From NCBI GenBank assembly GCA_039818945.1, contig JBCBSZ010000003.1, positions 94,950 to 158,949 on the forward strand: DNA of 64,000 bases. Direction: 5' to 3'. The notes under the pieces were generated by a model that was not told the DNA's origin, ran no database searches, and saw only the letters and a program-made list of their open reading frames with translations. The DNA comes from JBCBSZ01 sp039818945. GTDB taxonomy: Bacteria; Actinomycetota; Acidimicrobiia; Acidimicrobiales; Poriferisodalaceae. Below, one piece after another: positions 32,416-41,220 of the stretch (positions within the stretch are counted from its first letter, which is position 1; every line of letters starts with the position of its first letter). Both the position numbers and the translations under genes were made by a program.

Positions 32416-33279
32416 ATGACGACACCAGCGGGACCGGTCGGCGTGGTGGGCCTGGGCCTCATGGGCGTGCCGATGGTGCAGCGGCTGGCCGAGCGGGGCG
32501 CCGAGGTGATCGTGCGCTCGCGCCGCCACGCCTCCTACGACGCGGTGCGGGGGTCGGCGGCGTGGGCCGAGTCGATGTCGGAGGTCGCGGCGACGGGCAC
32601 CGTGCTGCTGTCGCTCCCCGCCGACGACCAGGTCGCCGCCGTGGTCGACGACCTCCTCCCCCACCTCCCGGCCGGCGCGGTGGTCATCGACACCTCGACG
32701 ACGAGGCCGGCCACCGCCGAGCGGCTGGCGGCGACGGTGCGGGCTGCCGGCGCCCGGTTCGTCGACGCACCGGTGTCGGGTGGGCCGACGGCGGCCCGCG
32801 ACGGATCGCTGTCGATCATGGTCGGTGGCGATGACGTGGCGATCGCGGCGGCCCTGCCGGTGCTCGGCGAGCTCGCGGGACGGGTCACCGTGATCGGCGG
32901 GCCCGGTGCCGGCCAGGTCGCCAAGGCCTGCAACCAGGCCATCGTCGGCACCACGATCAACGCCGTGGCCGAAGCGCTCTCCCTGGCGGAGCGAGCCGGC
33001 GCCGACCCGGCCGCGGTCCGCGACGCGCTCCTCGGCGGCTACGCCGCGAGCCGGGTACTCGAGCTGCACGGCCGCCGCATGCTCGAGCAGGACTTCGAGC
33101 CCGGCGGCCGGGCGGCGACCCAGCTGAAGGACCTCGGGATCATCGCCGAGCTGGCGCGCACGGTCGGTGCCGAGGTGCCCGTGACCGCAGCGGCCACCCG
33201 CCGCTACGAACACCTCGTCGAGGCCGGCCACGCCGACCTCGACCACGCGGCCGTGTGGCTCCTCACTCGGGGCGCTTGA
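32416..33279 (+). CDS. NAD(P)-dependent beta-hydroxyacid dehydrogenase (3-hydroxyisobutyrate dehydrogenase family)
   Basis: 287 residues. GLGLMGVPM near residue 12 is the cofactor loop, DAPVSGGPTAARDGSLSIMV near 117 the substrate-binding signature, and GQVAKACNQAIVG near 170 holds the catalytic Lys. The family includes tartronate semialdehyde reductase and 3-hydroxyisobutyrate dehydrogenase, and the substrate cannot be fixed. A TAACGT box six bases before the ATG suggests its own leaderless transcript separate from the upstream operon. The 3' end overlaps the convergent rhodanese gene by 17 bases. Confidence 0.88.
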   Translation: MTTPAGPVGVVGLGLMGVPMVQRLAERGAEVIVRSRRHASYDAVRGSAAWAESMSEVAATGTVLLSLPADDQVAAVVDDLLPHLPAGAVVIDTSTTRPATAERLAATVRAAGARFVDAPVSGGPTAARDGSLSIMVGGDDVAIAAALPVLGELAGRVTVIGGPGAGQVAKACNQAIVGTTINAVAEALSLAERAGADPAAVRDALLGGYAASRVLELHGRRMLEQDFEPGGRAATQLKDLGIIAELARTVGAEVPVTAAATRRYEHLVEAGHADLDHAAVWLLTRGA

Positions 33280-33679
33280 TCCACTTCGATGTCGACGCCA
33301 CGTCCTCGATCTCGGCGCCGGACTCCTTCCAGCCACCGAAGCCGGTCTCGAGGTGAGCGACGTTGGAGAAGCCGAGGTCCTGGATCACCTTCGCGGCGAG
33401 TGCCGACCGCATCCCGCCGGCGCAGTAGAAGACGAAGCGCTCCTCGAACCCGGGACCCCGGTAGTAGGGGCTCTCCGGGTCGAACCAGAACTCCAGCATC
33501 CCCCGCGGCTCGGACACCGCACCGGGGATCGCTCCCATCTGGACCCGCTCGCGGATGTCGCGGATGTCGATCACGGTGCACGAGCCAGCTGCCATCTCCG
33601 CCTGGAGCTCCTCGACCGTCAGCTCCTCGATCTCGGCCTTGGCCTCGGCGACCATGTCGTTGACGGTGCGTCGTGCCAT
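33263..33679 (-). CDS. Rhodanese-like domain protein
   Basis: 138 residues, a single rhodanese domain with an N-terminal helical extension. The active-site loop is YCAGGMRS (about residues 89-96), with the cysteine that carries the persulfide, and the end HLETGFGGWKESG is the usual closing motif. An insertion EFWFDPESPYYRGPGFEER precedes the loop, as in other actinobacterial rhodaneses. It may shuttle sulfur or act as a phosphatase-like sensor. GGGGGGAA precedes the ATG at 33679. Confidence 0.88.
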   Translation of the reverse strand: MARRTVNDMVAEAKAEIEELTVEELQAEMAAGSCTVIDIRDIRERVQMGAIPGAVSEPRGMLEFWFDPESPYYRGPGFEERFVFYCAGGMRSALAAKVIQDLGFSNVAHLETGFGGWKESGAEIEDVASTSKWIKRPE

Positions 33680-33741
33680 GCGGTTCCCCCCGGTCGGCGT
33701 GGTTCGCTGCTCCGAGCCTCGCACGTCGCGGCCCGACGGGC

Positions 33742-34317
33742 TCACCCGTCGAGGATCGGTGCGAGGTACTCCAGCCCGCGGTCGACGATGTCGACGAGTC
33801 GCCGGTCGGGGTCGTCCACCCACTCGGCGAGCGCGGCGTCGATCACCCCCATGACGGCAGCGCCGAGGACGTGGGCCCGGAACCGGGTCTCGGCGTCGGC
33901 GTCGTCGCCGGCGATCTCGGCAGCGATCCGCTGGACCCAGCGCTGGTTGACCGCCCCGTAGCGACCGGCCATGCCGGGGGTTCGGCTGGCGAGGAGCAGC
34001 GCCCGGCGGACCGGTTCGGGGTCGGCGTCGATGTCGCGCGAGATCCGGTTGGCGCCGTGCACGATCCGCTCGCGGATCGTGCCGTCGGCCACCTCGGCGA
34101 CGGCGGCGTCGAAGATGTCCAGCCACAGGATCGGACGGACGAAGGCCAGGTCCTCCTTGGCATCGACGTAGCGGAAGACGGTCCGCCGCGAGACCTCGGC
34201 CCGCTCGGCGATCTCCTCGGCCGTCGGCTGCTCGGGGTGCCGCTCCTCGAAGAGGTCGACAGCGGCGTCGGCGAGCCGCAGGAGCGTCGACCGTCGGTGC
34301 TCGGCGCGGCTGACCAT
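33742..34317 (-). CDS. TetR-family transcriptional repressor
   Basis: 191 residues. The helix-turn-helix lies at about residues 10-55: TLLRLADAAVDLFEER, then TAEEIAERAEVSRRTVFRYV. The C-terminal ligand domain has no recognisable signature. The ATG at 34317 is six bases after TAGTCT, so it looks leaderless. Two 15-bp operators occupy the space to the divergent SRPBCC gene: one over its own -35 region, one between -35 and -10 of the divergent promoter. It probably represses both. Confidence 0.9.
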   Translation of the reverse strand: MVSRAEHRRSTLLRLADAAVDLFEERHPEQPTAEEIAERAEVSRRTVFRYVDAKEDLAFVRPILWLDIFDAAVAEVADGTIRERIVHGANRISRDIDADPEPVRRALLLASRTPGMAGRYGAVNQRWVQRIAAEIAGDDADAETRFRAHVLGAAVMGVIDAALAEWVDDPDRRLVDIVDRGLEYLAPILDG

Positions 34318-34323
34318 GGCACC

Positions 34324-34329
34324 AGACTA
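34324..34329 (-). promoter_or_regulatory. -10 box TAGTCT of tetR gene (leaderless)
   Basis: Minus-strand TAGTCT, six bases, then the ATG at 34317. Confidence 0.5.
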
Positions 34330-34345
34330 CGTCGCCGGGCAGAAG

Positions 34346-34360
34346 TGGCACGGTGTGACA
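34346..34360. promoter_or_regulatory. TetR operator O1
   Basis: TGGCACGGTGTGACA is a near-perfect inverted repeat (TGGCAC N3 GTGACA). It overlaps the expected -35 of the tetR promoter. A second copy lies 35 bases downstream. Confidence 0.6.
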
Positions 34361-34368
34361 GAAATCGC

Positions 34369-34397
34369 TTGCCATTCAACTGGCACCGAGTGACAGT
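34369..34397 (+). promoter_or_regulatory. Promoter of SRPBCC gene
   Basis: TTGCCA (34369-34374), exactly 17 bases, GACAGT (34392-34397), then six bases to the ATG at 34404. Operator O2 lies inside the spacer and the -10. Confidence 0.5.
34381..34395. promoter_or_regulatory. TetR operator O2
   Basis: TGGCACCGAGTGACA, 13 of 15 bases identical to O1, with the same inverted-repeat form. It covers the spacer and part of the -10 of the divergent gene. Confidence 0.6.
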
Positions 34398-34403
34398 TAA
34401 CCC

Positions 34404-34913
34404 ATGATCGTCAACGTGCACGAACGGCAGTTCCCGGACGCCGACCCGTCGGAGCTCGGCGCGCTGATCGAGTCGTTGGGCTCGCCCGACGACCGGCTGT
34501 GGCCCCGCAACCGCCGCTGGCCGCCGATGCGCCTCGACGGCCCGCTCGCCCAGCACCCCTCGGGCGGTCACGGCTTCGTCCGCTACCACGTCGAGGACCA
34601 CGTGCCCGGCGAGCGGGTGGTGTTCCGCTTCGAGCCCGAGACCGGCATCGACGGCGTGCACATCGTCGAGCTGGTGCCCGGGCCGGCGCTGCGGCACACC
34701 ATCCGGGGCCGCACCCACGGCTCGATGCGGATCGTCTGGCCGCTCGCCGTGCGCTGGCTCCACGACCAGTGCCTCGAGGACCTCTTCGACCAGGCCGCCG
34801 GCGAGCTCGGCCGGCCCGTCGCCACCTCGACACCGTCGTGGTGGGTGCGGTTCCTGCTCCGAGTCGGCCCGTCGCCGGCGCGCGAGGACGCCTGGCTCGC
34901 ACGACAGGGCTGA
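34404..34913 (+). CDS. SRPBCC-like (START/Bet v1 fold) protein controlled by TetR
   Basis: 169 residues. The strands HGFVRYHVEDHVPGERVVFR and IDGVHIVELVPGPALRHTIR and the C-terminal helix LHDQCLEDLFDQAAGEL are compatible with an SRPBCC helix-grip domain that binds small hydrophobic ligands, but similarity is at fold level only. No membrane segment is seen. The ATG is six bases after the -10-like GACAGT. The divergent TetR regulator with two operators in between suggests that its ligand and the ligand of this protein may be related. Confidence 0.7.
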   Translation: MIVNVHERQFPDADPSELGALIESLGSPDDRLWPRNRRWPPMRLDGPLAQHPSGGHGFVRYHVEDHVPGERVVFRFEPETGIDGVHIVELVPGPALRHTIRGRTHGSMRIVWPLAVRWLHDQCLEDLFDQAAGELGRPVATSTPSWWVRFLLRVGPSPAREDAWLARQG

Positions 34914-35034
34914 GCTGGCCCACCGTCGGCCGAGGCGGTCGGCCGGGTCGCTCCTCCGGCCCCGTCCGGCTGTCGTATCGTGATCGCTCGGTCCACGGTG
35001 ATCGCCGCGGACGCGAGGGCGGGGGAGCAGTCGG

Positions 35035-36156
35035 GTGACGCAGGCCGAGGGTGCGGAGGACCGGGACGTCGCCCGCCTCATACTCGACGCCGCAGCGTGC
35101 GCCATGGTGTCGATCGACGCCGAGGGCACGATCCGGCTCGCGAACCGAGAGGCCGCCCGCATCTTCTCGACGTCGATCGACGAGCTCGTGGGCCGACCGG
35201 TCGAGCTGCTGGTCCCCGAACGCCACCGTCGGGACCACGTCGAGCTCCGCCGGGGCTTCCTCGGCAGCCCGAGCGCTCGGGCGATGGGCGGCGATCGGGA
35301 GCTGTGGGCGCGTCGTCTGGACGGGACGGAGTTCCCCGTAGAGGTGGGGCTGACCCCGATGGACGACCGGGGCAACGTCATGGTGACCCTGATCGACATC
35401 TCCGAGCGCCTCGCCCACCAGGAGGCGATCCGCCACCAGACCGAGCAGCTGCGCCGTCTCCACGACGACCTCAACCAGTTCGCCTACAGCGCCTCCCACG
35501 ACCTGAAGGCCCCCCTGGCCACGATCGACGGCATCGCCGGTTGCATCCTCGACGATCTCGGCGACGGGGACCTCTCCCGAGCACACGAGGACGTCGAGGA
35601 GATCCGGCGACTCGTCCGCCGCCAGGGCGAGCTGGTCGAGGGCATCCTCGACTTCGCCCGCGACGAGCACCGCGAGATCACCGCCACGGCCGTCGTCGTC
35701 AGCGAGCTGCTCGACCAGCTCGGCCGCGATCTCGCCGCGCAGCTCGACACGCAGCAGGTCGAGCTCCGCCCCGAGGTCGACGACGGGCTCGTCATCCGGA
35801 CCGACCGGCGCGGGCTCCGACAGATCCTCGGCAACCTCGTGGCCAACGGCGCGAAGTTCGCCGATCCGGCGGCCGACGAGCGCTACGTCGCCGTCAGCGC
35901 ACGGGAGCAGGGCGGCACGGTGACCATCTCGGTGACCGACAACGGCCGAGGGATCCCCGCCGAGGCGCACGACGACGTCTTCAAGATGTTCCAGCGCTTC
36001 CACCACGACACCGAGGGCAGCGGGCTCGGACTGGCCATGGTGAAGCGCCAGGTCACCCGACTCGGCGGCGACATCGACTTCGTCAGCTCCCCGGCCGGCA
36101 CCAGGTTCTCGATCTCCCTGCCGACCTCCGACGACGATCCGAGCGCTCAGGCGTAG
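35035..36156 (+). CDS. Cytoplasmic PAS-domain sensor histidine kinase
   Basis: 373 residues without membrane segments. The PAS domain is at about residues 10-125 (MVSIDAEGTIRLANREAARI opens it). A short coiled coil leads to the phosphoacceptor helix with QFAYSASHDLKAPLATI near 150-166. The catalytic domain follows: N box GNLVANGAKFA near 265, G1 DNGRGIPAEA near 302 and G2 GSGLGLAMVK near 330. The bacteriophytochrome-like HisKA type (SHDLKAPL) often works with response regulators encoded elsewhere; none lies adjacent, so it is an orphan. The GTG at 35035 has GGGGGAG upstream, and TATCGT at 34976-34981 may be its -10. The 3' end overlaps the VOC gene on the other strand by ten bases. Confidence 0.9.
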   Translation: MTQAEGAEDRDVARLILDAAACAMVSIDAEGTIRLANREAARIFSTSIDELVGRPVELLVPERHRRDHVELRRGFLGSPSARAMGGDRELWARRLDGTEFPVEVGLTPMDDRGNVMVTLIDISERLAHQEAIRHQTEQLRRLHDDLNQFAYSASHDLKAPLATIDGIAGCILDDLGDGDLSRAHEDVEEIRRLVRRQGELVEGILDFARDEHREITATAVVVSELLDQLGRDLAAQLDTQQVELRPEVDDGLVIRTDRRGLRQILGNLVANGAKFADPAADERYVAVSAREQGGTVTISVTDNGRGIPAEAHDDVFKMFQRFHHDTEGSGLGLAMVKRQVTRLGGDIDFVSSPAGTRFSISLPTSDDDPSAQA

Positions 36157-36518
36157 GCGACCAGGTCGAGCTCGTTGCCGGCCGGATCCACCAGGTTCGC
36201 GACCTGCCCGTACGGCTCGATCCGCACCGGGCAGGACAGCCGGGCGCCGAGCGACACCAACCTGCTCACCTCGTCGGCCAGCTCCTCCGCTGGGCAGCGC
36301 AGATCCAGGTGGATGGACCCGGGCCGGTCCTCGCCGCGCTGGAACCCGATCCGCCGCCGACCATCCACCTCGGCGAGGACGATCCACCGATCGCCGTCCT
36401 CACGCTCGACCTCGACCAGTCCGAGGGCGGCGGCGTAGAACCCACTGAGCGCCTCGGTGTCGTGGGTCGTGATCGTCACCAGGTCGAACGTCGAGGTCAC
36501 CGGCCCATCATCGACCAC
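36147..36518 (-). CDS. VOC family protein
   Basis: 123 residues (or slightly fewer if the internal GTG near 36500 is used). One VOC module: TITTHDTEALSGFYAAALGL at the start, SIHLDLRCPAEELADEVSRL in the middle and VANLVDPAGNELDLVAYA at the end. His74-like and C-terminal Glu residues could hold a metal. The substrate is unknown. It is convergent with the histidine kinase, overlapping it by ten bases. Confidence 0.83.
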   Translation of the reverse strand: MVDDGPVTSTFDLVTITTHDTEALSGFYAAALGLVEVEREDGDRWIVLAEVDGRRRIGFQRGEDRPGSIHLDLRCPAEELADEVSRLVSLGARLSCPVRIEPYGQVANLVDPAGNELDLVAYA

Positions 36519-36561
36519 CGGAGGTCCTCAACCCCGCACCGAGACGACCGATGGTGGACTC

Positions 36562-38886
36562 ATGGGTTCCGGCGCGTGGTTCCGACGTGTGGCGGTGACG
36601 GTGACCGTCGTCTGCCTCGTCGTCGGTGGCGTGCTCGGCTCGGCGAGGATCGTGCAGTCGGTGTCGGTGAGCGCCTCGCCCGAGGCGACCGTCGCGCTCG
36701 GCCAGGCGTCGACCACGCAGCGGGTCATCCTCTTCGCCGTCCTCTACGACCGCTACCGGGACAGCGACTTCGCCGGCGACCTCTACGCGACCTTCGAGGA
36801 TCAGCTCGAGATCCTGGTCACCAACCAGCGGGCCCTGCTCGAGGGCGGGCCCTACCTGAGGTCGGACGGATCGCCGGCCGACGACTTCCTCGCTCCCCCG
36901 CCGACCGACGAGATCTCGGCGCTCCTCTCGGAGAACGACATCGTCAACCCCGAGACGAGCGTGCTCATCGAGAACCTGCAGCCCTTCCTCGACGGCGACC
37001 TGGCCATCGAGGAGCTCGACCAGGCCGCGCTCATCGGTCTGGTGCCCGTGTTCGTCCAGATCAACACCGCCGACCAGCCCTACATCGAGGTCGCCCAGGC
37101 CTACGAGGCGTACGAGGCCGCCCAAGCCGAGGCCACCCGCAGCGCGTTGACGAGAGCCGTCATCGTGGCCGCGTGGCTGGCGGTCGCCGGCATCGCGCTC
37201 GCGGTGTGGATGTCGTTCCGCCGTCGGGCACAGCTCGAGCAGCGGCGCCAGCACGCCAAGCTGGAACGGGTCGTCGACCGCATCGCCGACGTGGTCGTGA
37301 TCGTCGGCGCGGACGGCACCGTCGCCCACGTGACGGGGGCGACGGACCGGTACCTCGGCCTCGACACCGCCGACGTCACCCCCACCACCCTGGCCGATCT
37401 GGTGCACCCGGAGGACCGGTCGTCGTGGGTCGGTGAGCTCGAGGACCGCGTCGGACCGATCGGGACCGTCCAGGCCGATGTCCGCGTCCGCCGGAGCGGG
37501 ACCGACGAGTGGACCTGGATGGAGATCAGGGCCGCCGACCTCGTCGACGGCCAGCTCGTCGACGGCATCGTGTACTCGCTGACCGACATCCACAACCAGA
37601 AGCTCACCGAGCTGCGCGCCGAGTGGCAGGCGCACCACGACGAGCTCACCGGGCTCGCCAACCGCGCCACGCTGACCCAGCTCCTGGAGCAGCGCCGCAA
37701 CCAGCCGCGCTGGCTGATCTTCGTCGACCTCGACCGCTTCAAGTTCGTCAACGACAGCCTCGGCCACGACGCCGGCGACCGGGTGCTGATCGAGCTGGGC
37801 GTGCGCATGCGCGCCGTGGCCGGCGACGGCGCCACCGTCGCCCGACTCGGCAGCGACGAGTTCGTCGTCGTGCCCGCCGTCCACACCGAGGCCGACGCGC
37901 TGTCGACCGCCGCCAACCTGTCGTCGGCGGTGCATCGCCCGATCGACGCCGGTCGAGGTCGGCCGGTCCGCACGTCGAGCTCCATCGGCGTCGCCCAGGC
38001 GTCGCCGGGGATGTCCGGCCTCGACGCACTCCGGCTGGCCGACATCGCCGTGAACGCCGCCAAGCGCGCCGGCGGCGGCATCCACCTCTTCACCGACCGC
38101 GACGAGGAGGCCGCCGATCGGCGGCTGTCCACCGAACAGCTCCTGCGGAACTCGATCGAGGAGGAGCCGGAGCGGTTCATCGTCCACTACCAGCCCCAGA
38201 TCGACCTCCGCAGCGGCGAGATGGCCGGGGTCGAGGCGCTCGTGCGGTGGGACCACCCCGACCGGGGCATCGTCCTGCCCGGCGAGTTCATCGAGCTCGC
38301 GGAGGAGATCGGGCTCGCCCACTCGATCGGTCGGATCGTCCTTCGCCGGGCCTGCCTCGACGCGGTCGCCCTCCGGCAACGACTCGGGCGCGACCTCCGT
38401 CTCGGTGTCAACCTCTCGCCCCGCTTCGTCGACGAGGAGGTCCTGCACGCCGAGGTCGCCCAGGCACTCGAGGAGTCGGGCCTCCCTGCTTCGGCGCTCG
38501 TGCTCGAGGTCACCGAGACCGCATTGGCGAACGATCTCGAGCAGCTGGTGCGGGCGCTCGGCCGGGTCGCTCAGCACGGCGTGGGCGTGTCGATCGACGA
38601 CTTCGGCACCGGGTACGCCAGCCTGACCTACCTGGAGCGGCTCCCTGTCACCGAGGTGAAGATCGACCGGAGCTTCGTGTCGAAGATGCTCGAGGACAGC
38701 AGCGTCGTCGGCGCGGTGCTGTCGATGTGCACGTCGCTGGGCATCCACGCCGTCGCCGAGGGGGTCGAGGAGGTCGAGACCGCCGCCGCGCTGCTCGAGA
38801 TGGGCTGCCCGGTCGGCCAGGGCTGGTTGTGGTCGAAGGCCCGACCGCTCGAGGAGCTGCTCACGGCCGCCGGCGTCGACGGCTGA
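36562..38886 (+). CDS. Membrane PAS-GGDEF-EAL cyclic-di-GMP protein
   Basis: 774 residues. One membrane helix at about 8-28 and a second at 196-216 (TRAVIVAAWLAVAGIALAVW) enclose an about 165-residue extracytoplasmic sensor. A PAS domain (240-355) follows, then GGDEF (365-525) and EAL (545-774). The GGDEF signature is GSDEF, so cyclase activity is doubtful although the flanking LIFVDLDRFKFVND is intact. The EAL domain looks competent: GVEALVRWDHP, NLSPRF, VLEVTETAL and DDFGTGYASL are present. It may therefore act mainly as a phosphodiesterase. The ATG at 36562 gives a good signal-anchor. Confidence 0.93.
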   Translation: MGSGAWFRRVAVTVTVVCLVVGGVLGSARIVQSVSVSASPEATVALGQASTTQRVILFAVLYDRYRDSDFAGDLYATFEDQLEILVTNQRALLEGGPYLRSDGSPADDFLAPPPTDEISALLSENDIVNPETSVLIENLQPFLDGDLAIEELDQAALIGLVPVFVQINTADQPYIEVAQAYEAYEAAQAEATRSALTRAVIVAAWLAVAGIALAVWMSFRRRAQLEQRRQHAKLERVVDRIADVVVIVGADGTVAHVTGATDRYLGLDTADVTPTTLADLVHPEDRSSWVGELEDRVGPIGTVQADVRVRRSGTDEWTWMEIRAADLVDGQLVDGIVYSLTDIHNQKLTELRAEWQAHHDELTGLANRATLTQLLEQRRNQPRWLIFVDLDRFKFVNDSLGHDAGDRVLIELGVRMRAVAGDGATVARLGSDEFVVVPAVHTEADALSTAANLSSAVHRPIDAGRGRPVRTSSSIGVAQASPGMSGLDALRLADIAVNAAKRAGGGIHLFTDRDEEAADRRLSTEQLLRNSIEEEPERFIVHYQPQIDLRSGEMAGVEALVRWDHPDRGIVLPGEFIELAEEIGLAHSIGRIVLRRACLDAVALRQRLGRDLRLGVNLSPRFVDEEVLHAEVAQALEESGLPASALVLEVTETALANDLEQLVRALGRVAQHGVGVSIDDFGTGYASLTYLERLPVTEVKIDRSFVSKMLEDSSVVGAVLSMCTSLGIHAVAEGVEEVETAAALLEMGCPVGQGWLWSKARPLEELLTAAGVDG

Positions 38887-38917
38887 GCCTTCGACCGCCC
38901 CTGCGCCAGCGGACGGG

Positions 38918-40063
38918 TCAGTCCCTGATCCGAGCGCCCATCTGCTCGTGATACGCCGCGATCTTGCACTCGCGCGTCGACAGCACGTTGCGTCGGTACC
39001 CCATCGACTGCCGCGTCGCCGCCAACTCGCCGAAGACGAAGAGGTCCTCGTCGACGATGCCCTTGAGCGTTTCCCAGTGCTGCATCGTCTTGGCGTGGTA
39101 CGCCTCGTAGTCCGAGTCGTCGTCGCCCTCGGGCCCGTAGATGAGCTCCCAGCAGGTGAATCGCGTCGTGTCGACGTCGATCGGGATCGGATGGAAGAGC
39201 TGGATGTGCTCGGGGTTGTTGTTGAAGATCGCGTTGGGGAAGAGCACGTAGTGGCAGATCGTGTTCTGGTGGTGATCGCCGGTCTCGGTCAACCGGTCGA
39301 GCTTGTCGGCCCGGGGCACGAACATCATCGAGTGCGGCTCGACCACGTGGAAGTGCGTCGACCGCGCCGCCTTGGTGAACTCCGGCGGGGTGTGGTGCAG
39401 CTCGGTGGCGTGGTACACCTCGTTGAAGCCGTCGACGATCGCCTTGTAGTTGCAGGGCACGTCCACGACGAGCTTCTCGTGGACGATCATGTCCTCCATC
39501 CGGAACCGGCCGAGGTCCTCGACGATCTCGGGGCCGATCCAGTCGAGCAGCGGCGGCGCGTCGTCGCCGGCGAGGTTGATCCAGATCCATCCGCCCCACT
39601 CGTCGGCGGCCACCTTCGGCGAGCGCAGGCCCTCGAGGTGGTGCTGGTCGAAGTCCTCCCGCTCGGGCACGCCGACGACCGCGCCGGTCGTGTCGTAGAC
39701 CCAGCCGTGCCAGGGGCAGGTGAACCGGCGCTGGCAGCCGTGGTCCTCGCCCCGGCTCAGGCGAGCGCCGCGGTGCTGGCACACGTTGTGGAACGCGGCG
39801 AGCGAGCCGTCGGGCTGCCGGCTGATGATGACCGTCTCGCCGTGCCCCTCGTAGAGGACCCAGTCGTTGGCCTCCGGTGCCTCGGAGCTGCGGGCGGCGA
39901 TCAACCACGAGCTGCGCAGCACCCGCTCGCGCTCGAGCTCGTAGCGCATCGGATCGGTGTAGACGGTCCGATCGAGCAGCGCTCCGGTGGTGCCCTCGGG
40001 CACCAGCGGTACCTCGGTGCCGACCCGTGCCGGCGCCGAGCCTCTCGTCGGTCGATGGACCAT
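38918..40063 (-). CDS. Rieske aromatic-ring-hydroxylating oxygenase, alpha subunit
   Basis: 381 residues. The N-terminal Rieske domain binds a 2Fe-2S cluster through CQHRGARL (C-x-H, near residue 90) and CPWHGWVYD (C-x2-H, near 112). The catalytic domain has the mononuclear iron site in NYKAIVDGFNEVYHATELHH near 200-220, with Asp further on. Such oxygenases insert oxygen into aromatic or terpenoid/steroid rings using an electron-transfer partner; no reductase, ferredoxin or beta subunit is near. GGGGGAGG precedes the ATG at 40063. It is divergent from the DUF2237 gene. Confidence 0.92.
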   Translation of the reverse strand: MVHRPTRGSAPARVGTEVPLVPEGTTGALLDRTVYTDPMRYELERERVLRSSWLIAARSSEAPEANDWVLYEGHGETVIISRQPDGSLAAFHNVCQHRGARLSRGEDHGCQRRFTCPWHGWVYDTTGAVVGVPEREDFDQHHLEGLRSPKVAADEWGGWIWINLAGDDAPPLLDWIGPEIVEDLGRFRMEDMIVHEKLVVDVPCNYKAIVDGFNEVYHATELHHTPPEFTKAARSTHFHVVEPHSMMFVPRADKLDRLTETGDHHQNTICHYVLFPNAIFNNNPEHIQLFHPIPIDVDTTRFTCWELIYGPEGDDDSDYEAYHAKTMQHWETLKGIVDEDLFVFGELAATRQSMGYRRNVLSTRECKIAAYHEQMGARIRD

Positions 40064-40163
40064 CGTGGCCTCCCCCTCGCTCCGGCCCGAAGTGTTCCAG
40101 ACCGCGCGATCGACGGGCACATCCGACGTGCCCACGGCGCGTGCGACCGGCGATACTCGCGAC

Positions 40164-40556
40164 GTGTCGGAACGCAACGTCCTCGGCGGTGAGCTCGACC
40201 CGTGCGGGACCGAACCGCTCACCGGTTTCTACCGCGACGGCTGCTGCTCGACCGGGCCCCAGGACCTCGGCAGCCACACGATCTGCGCGGTCGTGACCGG
40301 CGAGTTCCTCGAGCACCAGCGCCGCATCGGCAACGACCTCAGCACCCCGATGCCGCAGTTCCGGTTCCCGGGGCTCCGACCGGGCGACCGGTGGTGCGTC
40401 ACCGCGGCCAACTGGCTCCGAGCCCACCGAGACGGCGTCGCCGCCCCGGTGGTCCTGGCGTCCACCCACGAGCGGGCCCTCGACGTCGTCCCGATCGAGG
40501 CGCTGCGCGAGCACGCCGTCGACGTCCCGCCCGATCTCAGCGCGCTCGAGGGCTGA
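40164..40556 (+). CDS. DUF2237 family protein
   Basis: 130 residues, the normal DUF2237 size. LDPCGTEPLTGFYRDGCCST and TICAVVTGEFLEHQRRIGND are the family hallmarks, and PGDRWCVTAANWLRA continues the domain. The conserved Cys and Asp residues suggest a metal- or thiol-dependent role, but no function is established. The GTG is six bases after GATACT, so it looks leaderless. Confidence 0.88.
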   Translation: MSERNVLGGELDPCGTEPLTGFYRDGCCSTGPQDLGSHTICAVVTGEFLEHQRRIGNDLSTPMPQFRFPGLRPGDRWCVTAANWLRAHRDGVAAPVVLASTHERALDVVPIEALREHAVDVPPDLSALEG

Positions 40557-40575
40557 CGCCGACCCCGGGCCGGGC

Positions 40576-41211
40576 TCAGGGGCAGGTGAGCGCGACCGGT
40601 GCCGAGACATCGGCCTCCTCGATCGCCGCCTCGAGCTCGGTCACGTCGAGCGCCCAGCCCCGCGCCGACCGCCTCGACGAGGCGAACACCATCGCCACGA
40701 CCTCGTCGTCGACGACGATCGGGCCGCCGGAGTCGCCGGGCACGATGTCGGCCCCGACCTCGATCGCGCGGCGACGGGCGCCGTCGTCGAGTCGCACCCA
40801 CACCTGACGTCGCACCTCCACGTCGTCGACCCGCACGGCGTCGGCGTCACCGGCCGACACGAACGCGGCCGAGCCATCGTCGACCGGCGACCCCAGCGGG
40901 AGGGGCTCGGCGAACGGCTGGGCCGACCGGAGCACGGCGACGTCGCGCTCGACGTCGAGGTGCACCAGCTCCGCCTCGCGGGCCACCCCGTCGGGCCCGC
41001 GCACCAGGAAGCTCCTCGCCCCCTCGAACGCGTGGGCGACGGTCACCATCGCGTAGGTCGACACGGCGACGGCGGTCGCCCGGCCGACCGGACCCGAGCG
41101 GCACGTCTCGACCTCCACCCGGGCGACCGCGGCGGTCACGGGCGCGGTCCGACCATCGGACGCGCACGCCGGGAGCAGGAGGAGGACCGTCAGCCAGATC
41201 GCCCGCCGCAC
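40576..41211 (-). CDS. Secreted trypsin-like serine protease (lipoprotein)
   Basis: 211 residues. A short signal peptide ends in a lipobox (LLLLPAC), so Cys16 is probably lipidated. The S1 catalytic triad is His60 (TVAHAFEG), Asp90 (VERDVAVL) and Ser161 (PGDSGGPIV). At this size it is a bare chymotrypsin-fold domain without PDZ, resembling actinobacterial membrane-anchored proteases of the MarP/HtrA type. GTG start. It is the last of a minus-strand group (phosphotransferase, DUF1349, protease) with gaps of only 4 and 9 bases. Confidence 0.85.
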   Translation of the reverse strand: MRRAIWLTVLLLLPACASDGRTAPVTAAVARVEVETCRSGPVGRATAVAVSTYAMVTVAHAFEGARSFLVRGPDGVAREAELVHLDVERDVAVLRSAQPFAEPLPLGSPVDDGSAAFVSAGDADAVRVDDVEVRRQVWVRLDDGARRRAIEVGADIVPGDSGGPIVVDDEVVAMVFASSRRSARGWALDVTELEAAIEEADVSAPVALTCP

Positions 41212-41220
41212 CGGTCCGGC

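Noticed and set aside
34318..34375. Extension of the rhodanese frame through the tetR gene
   Set aside because: The long frame is a shadow; the rhodanese starts at 33679 behind a good ribosome binding site.
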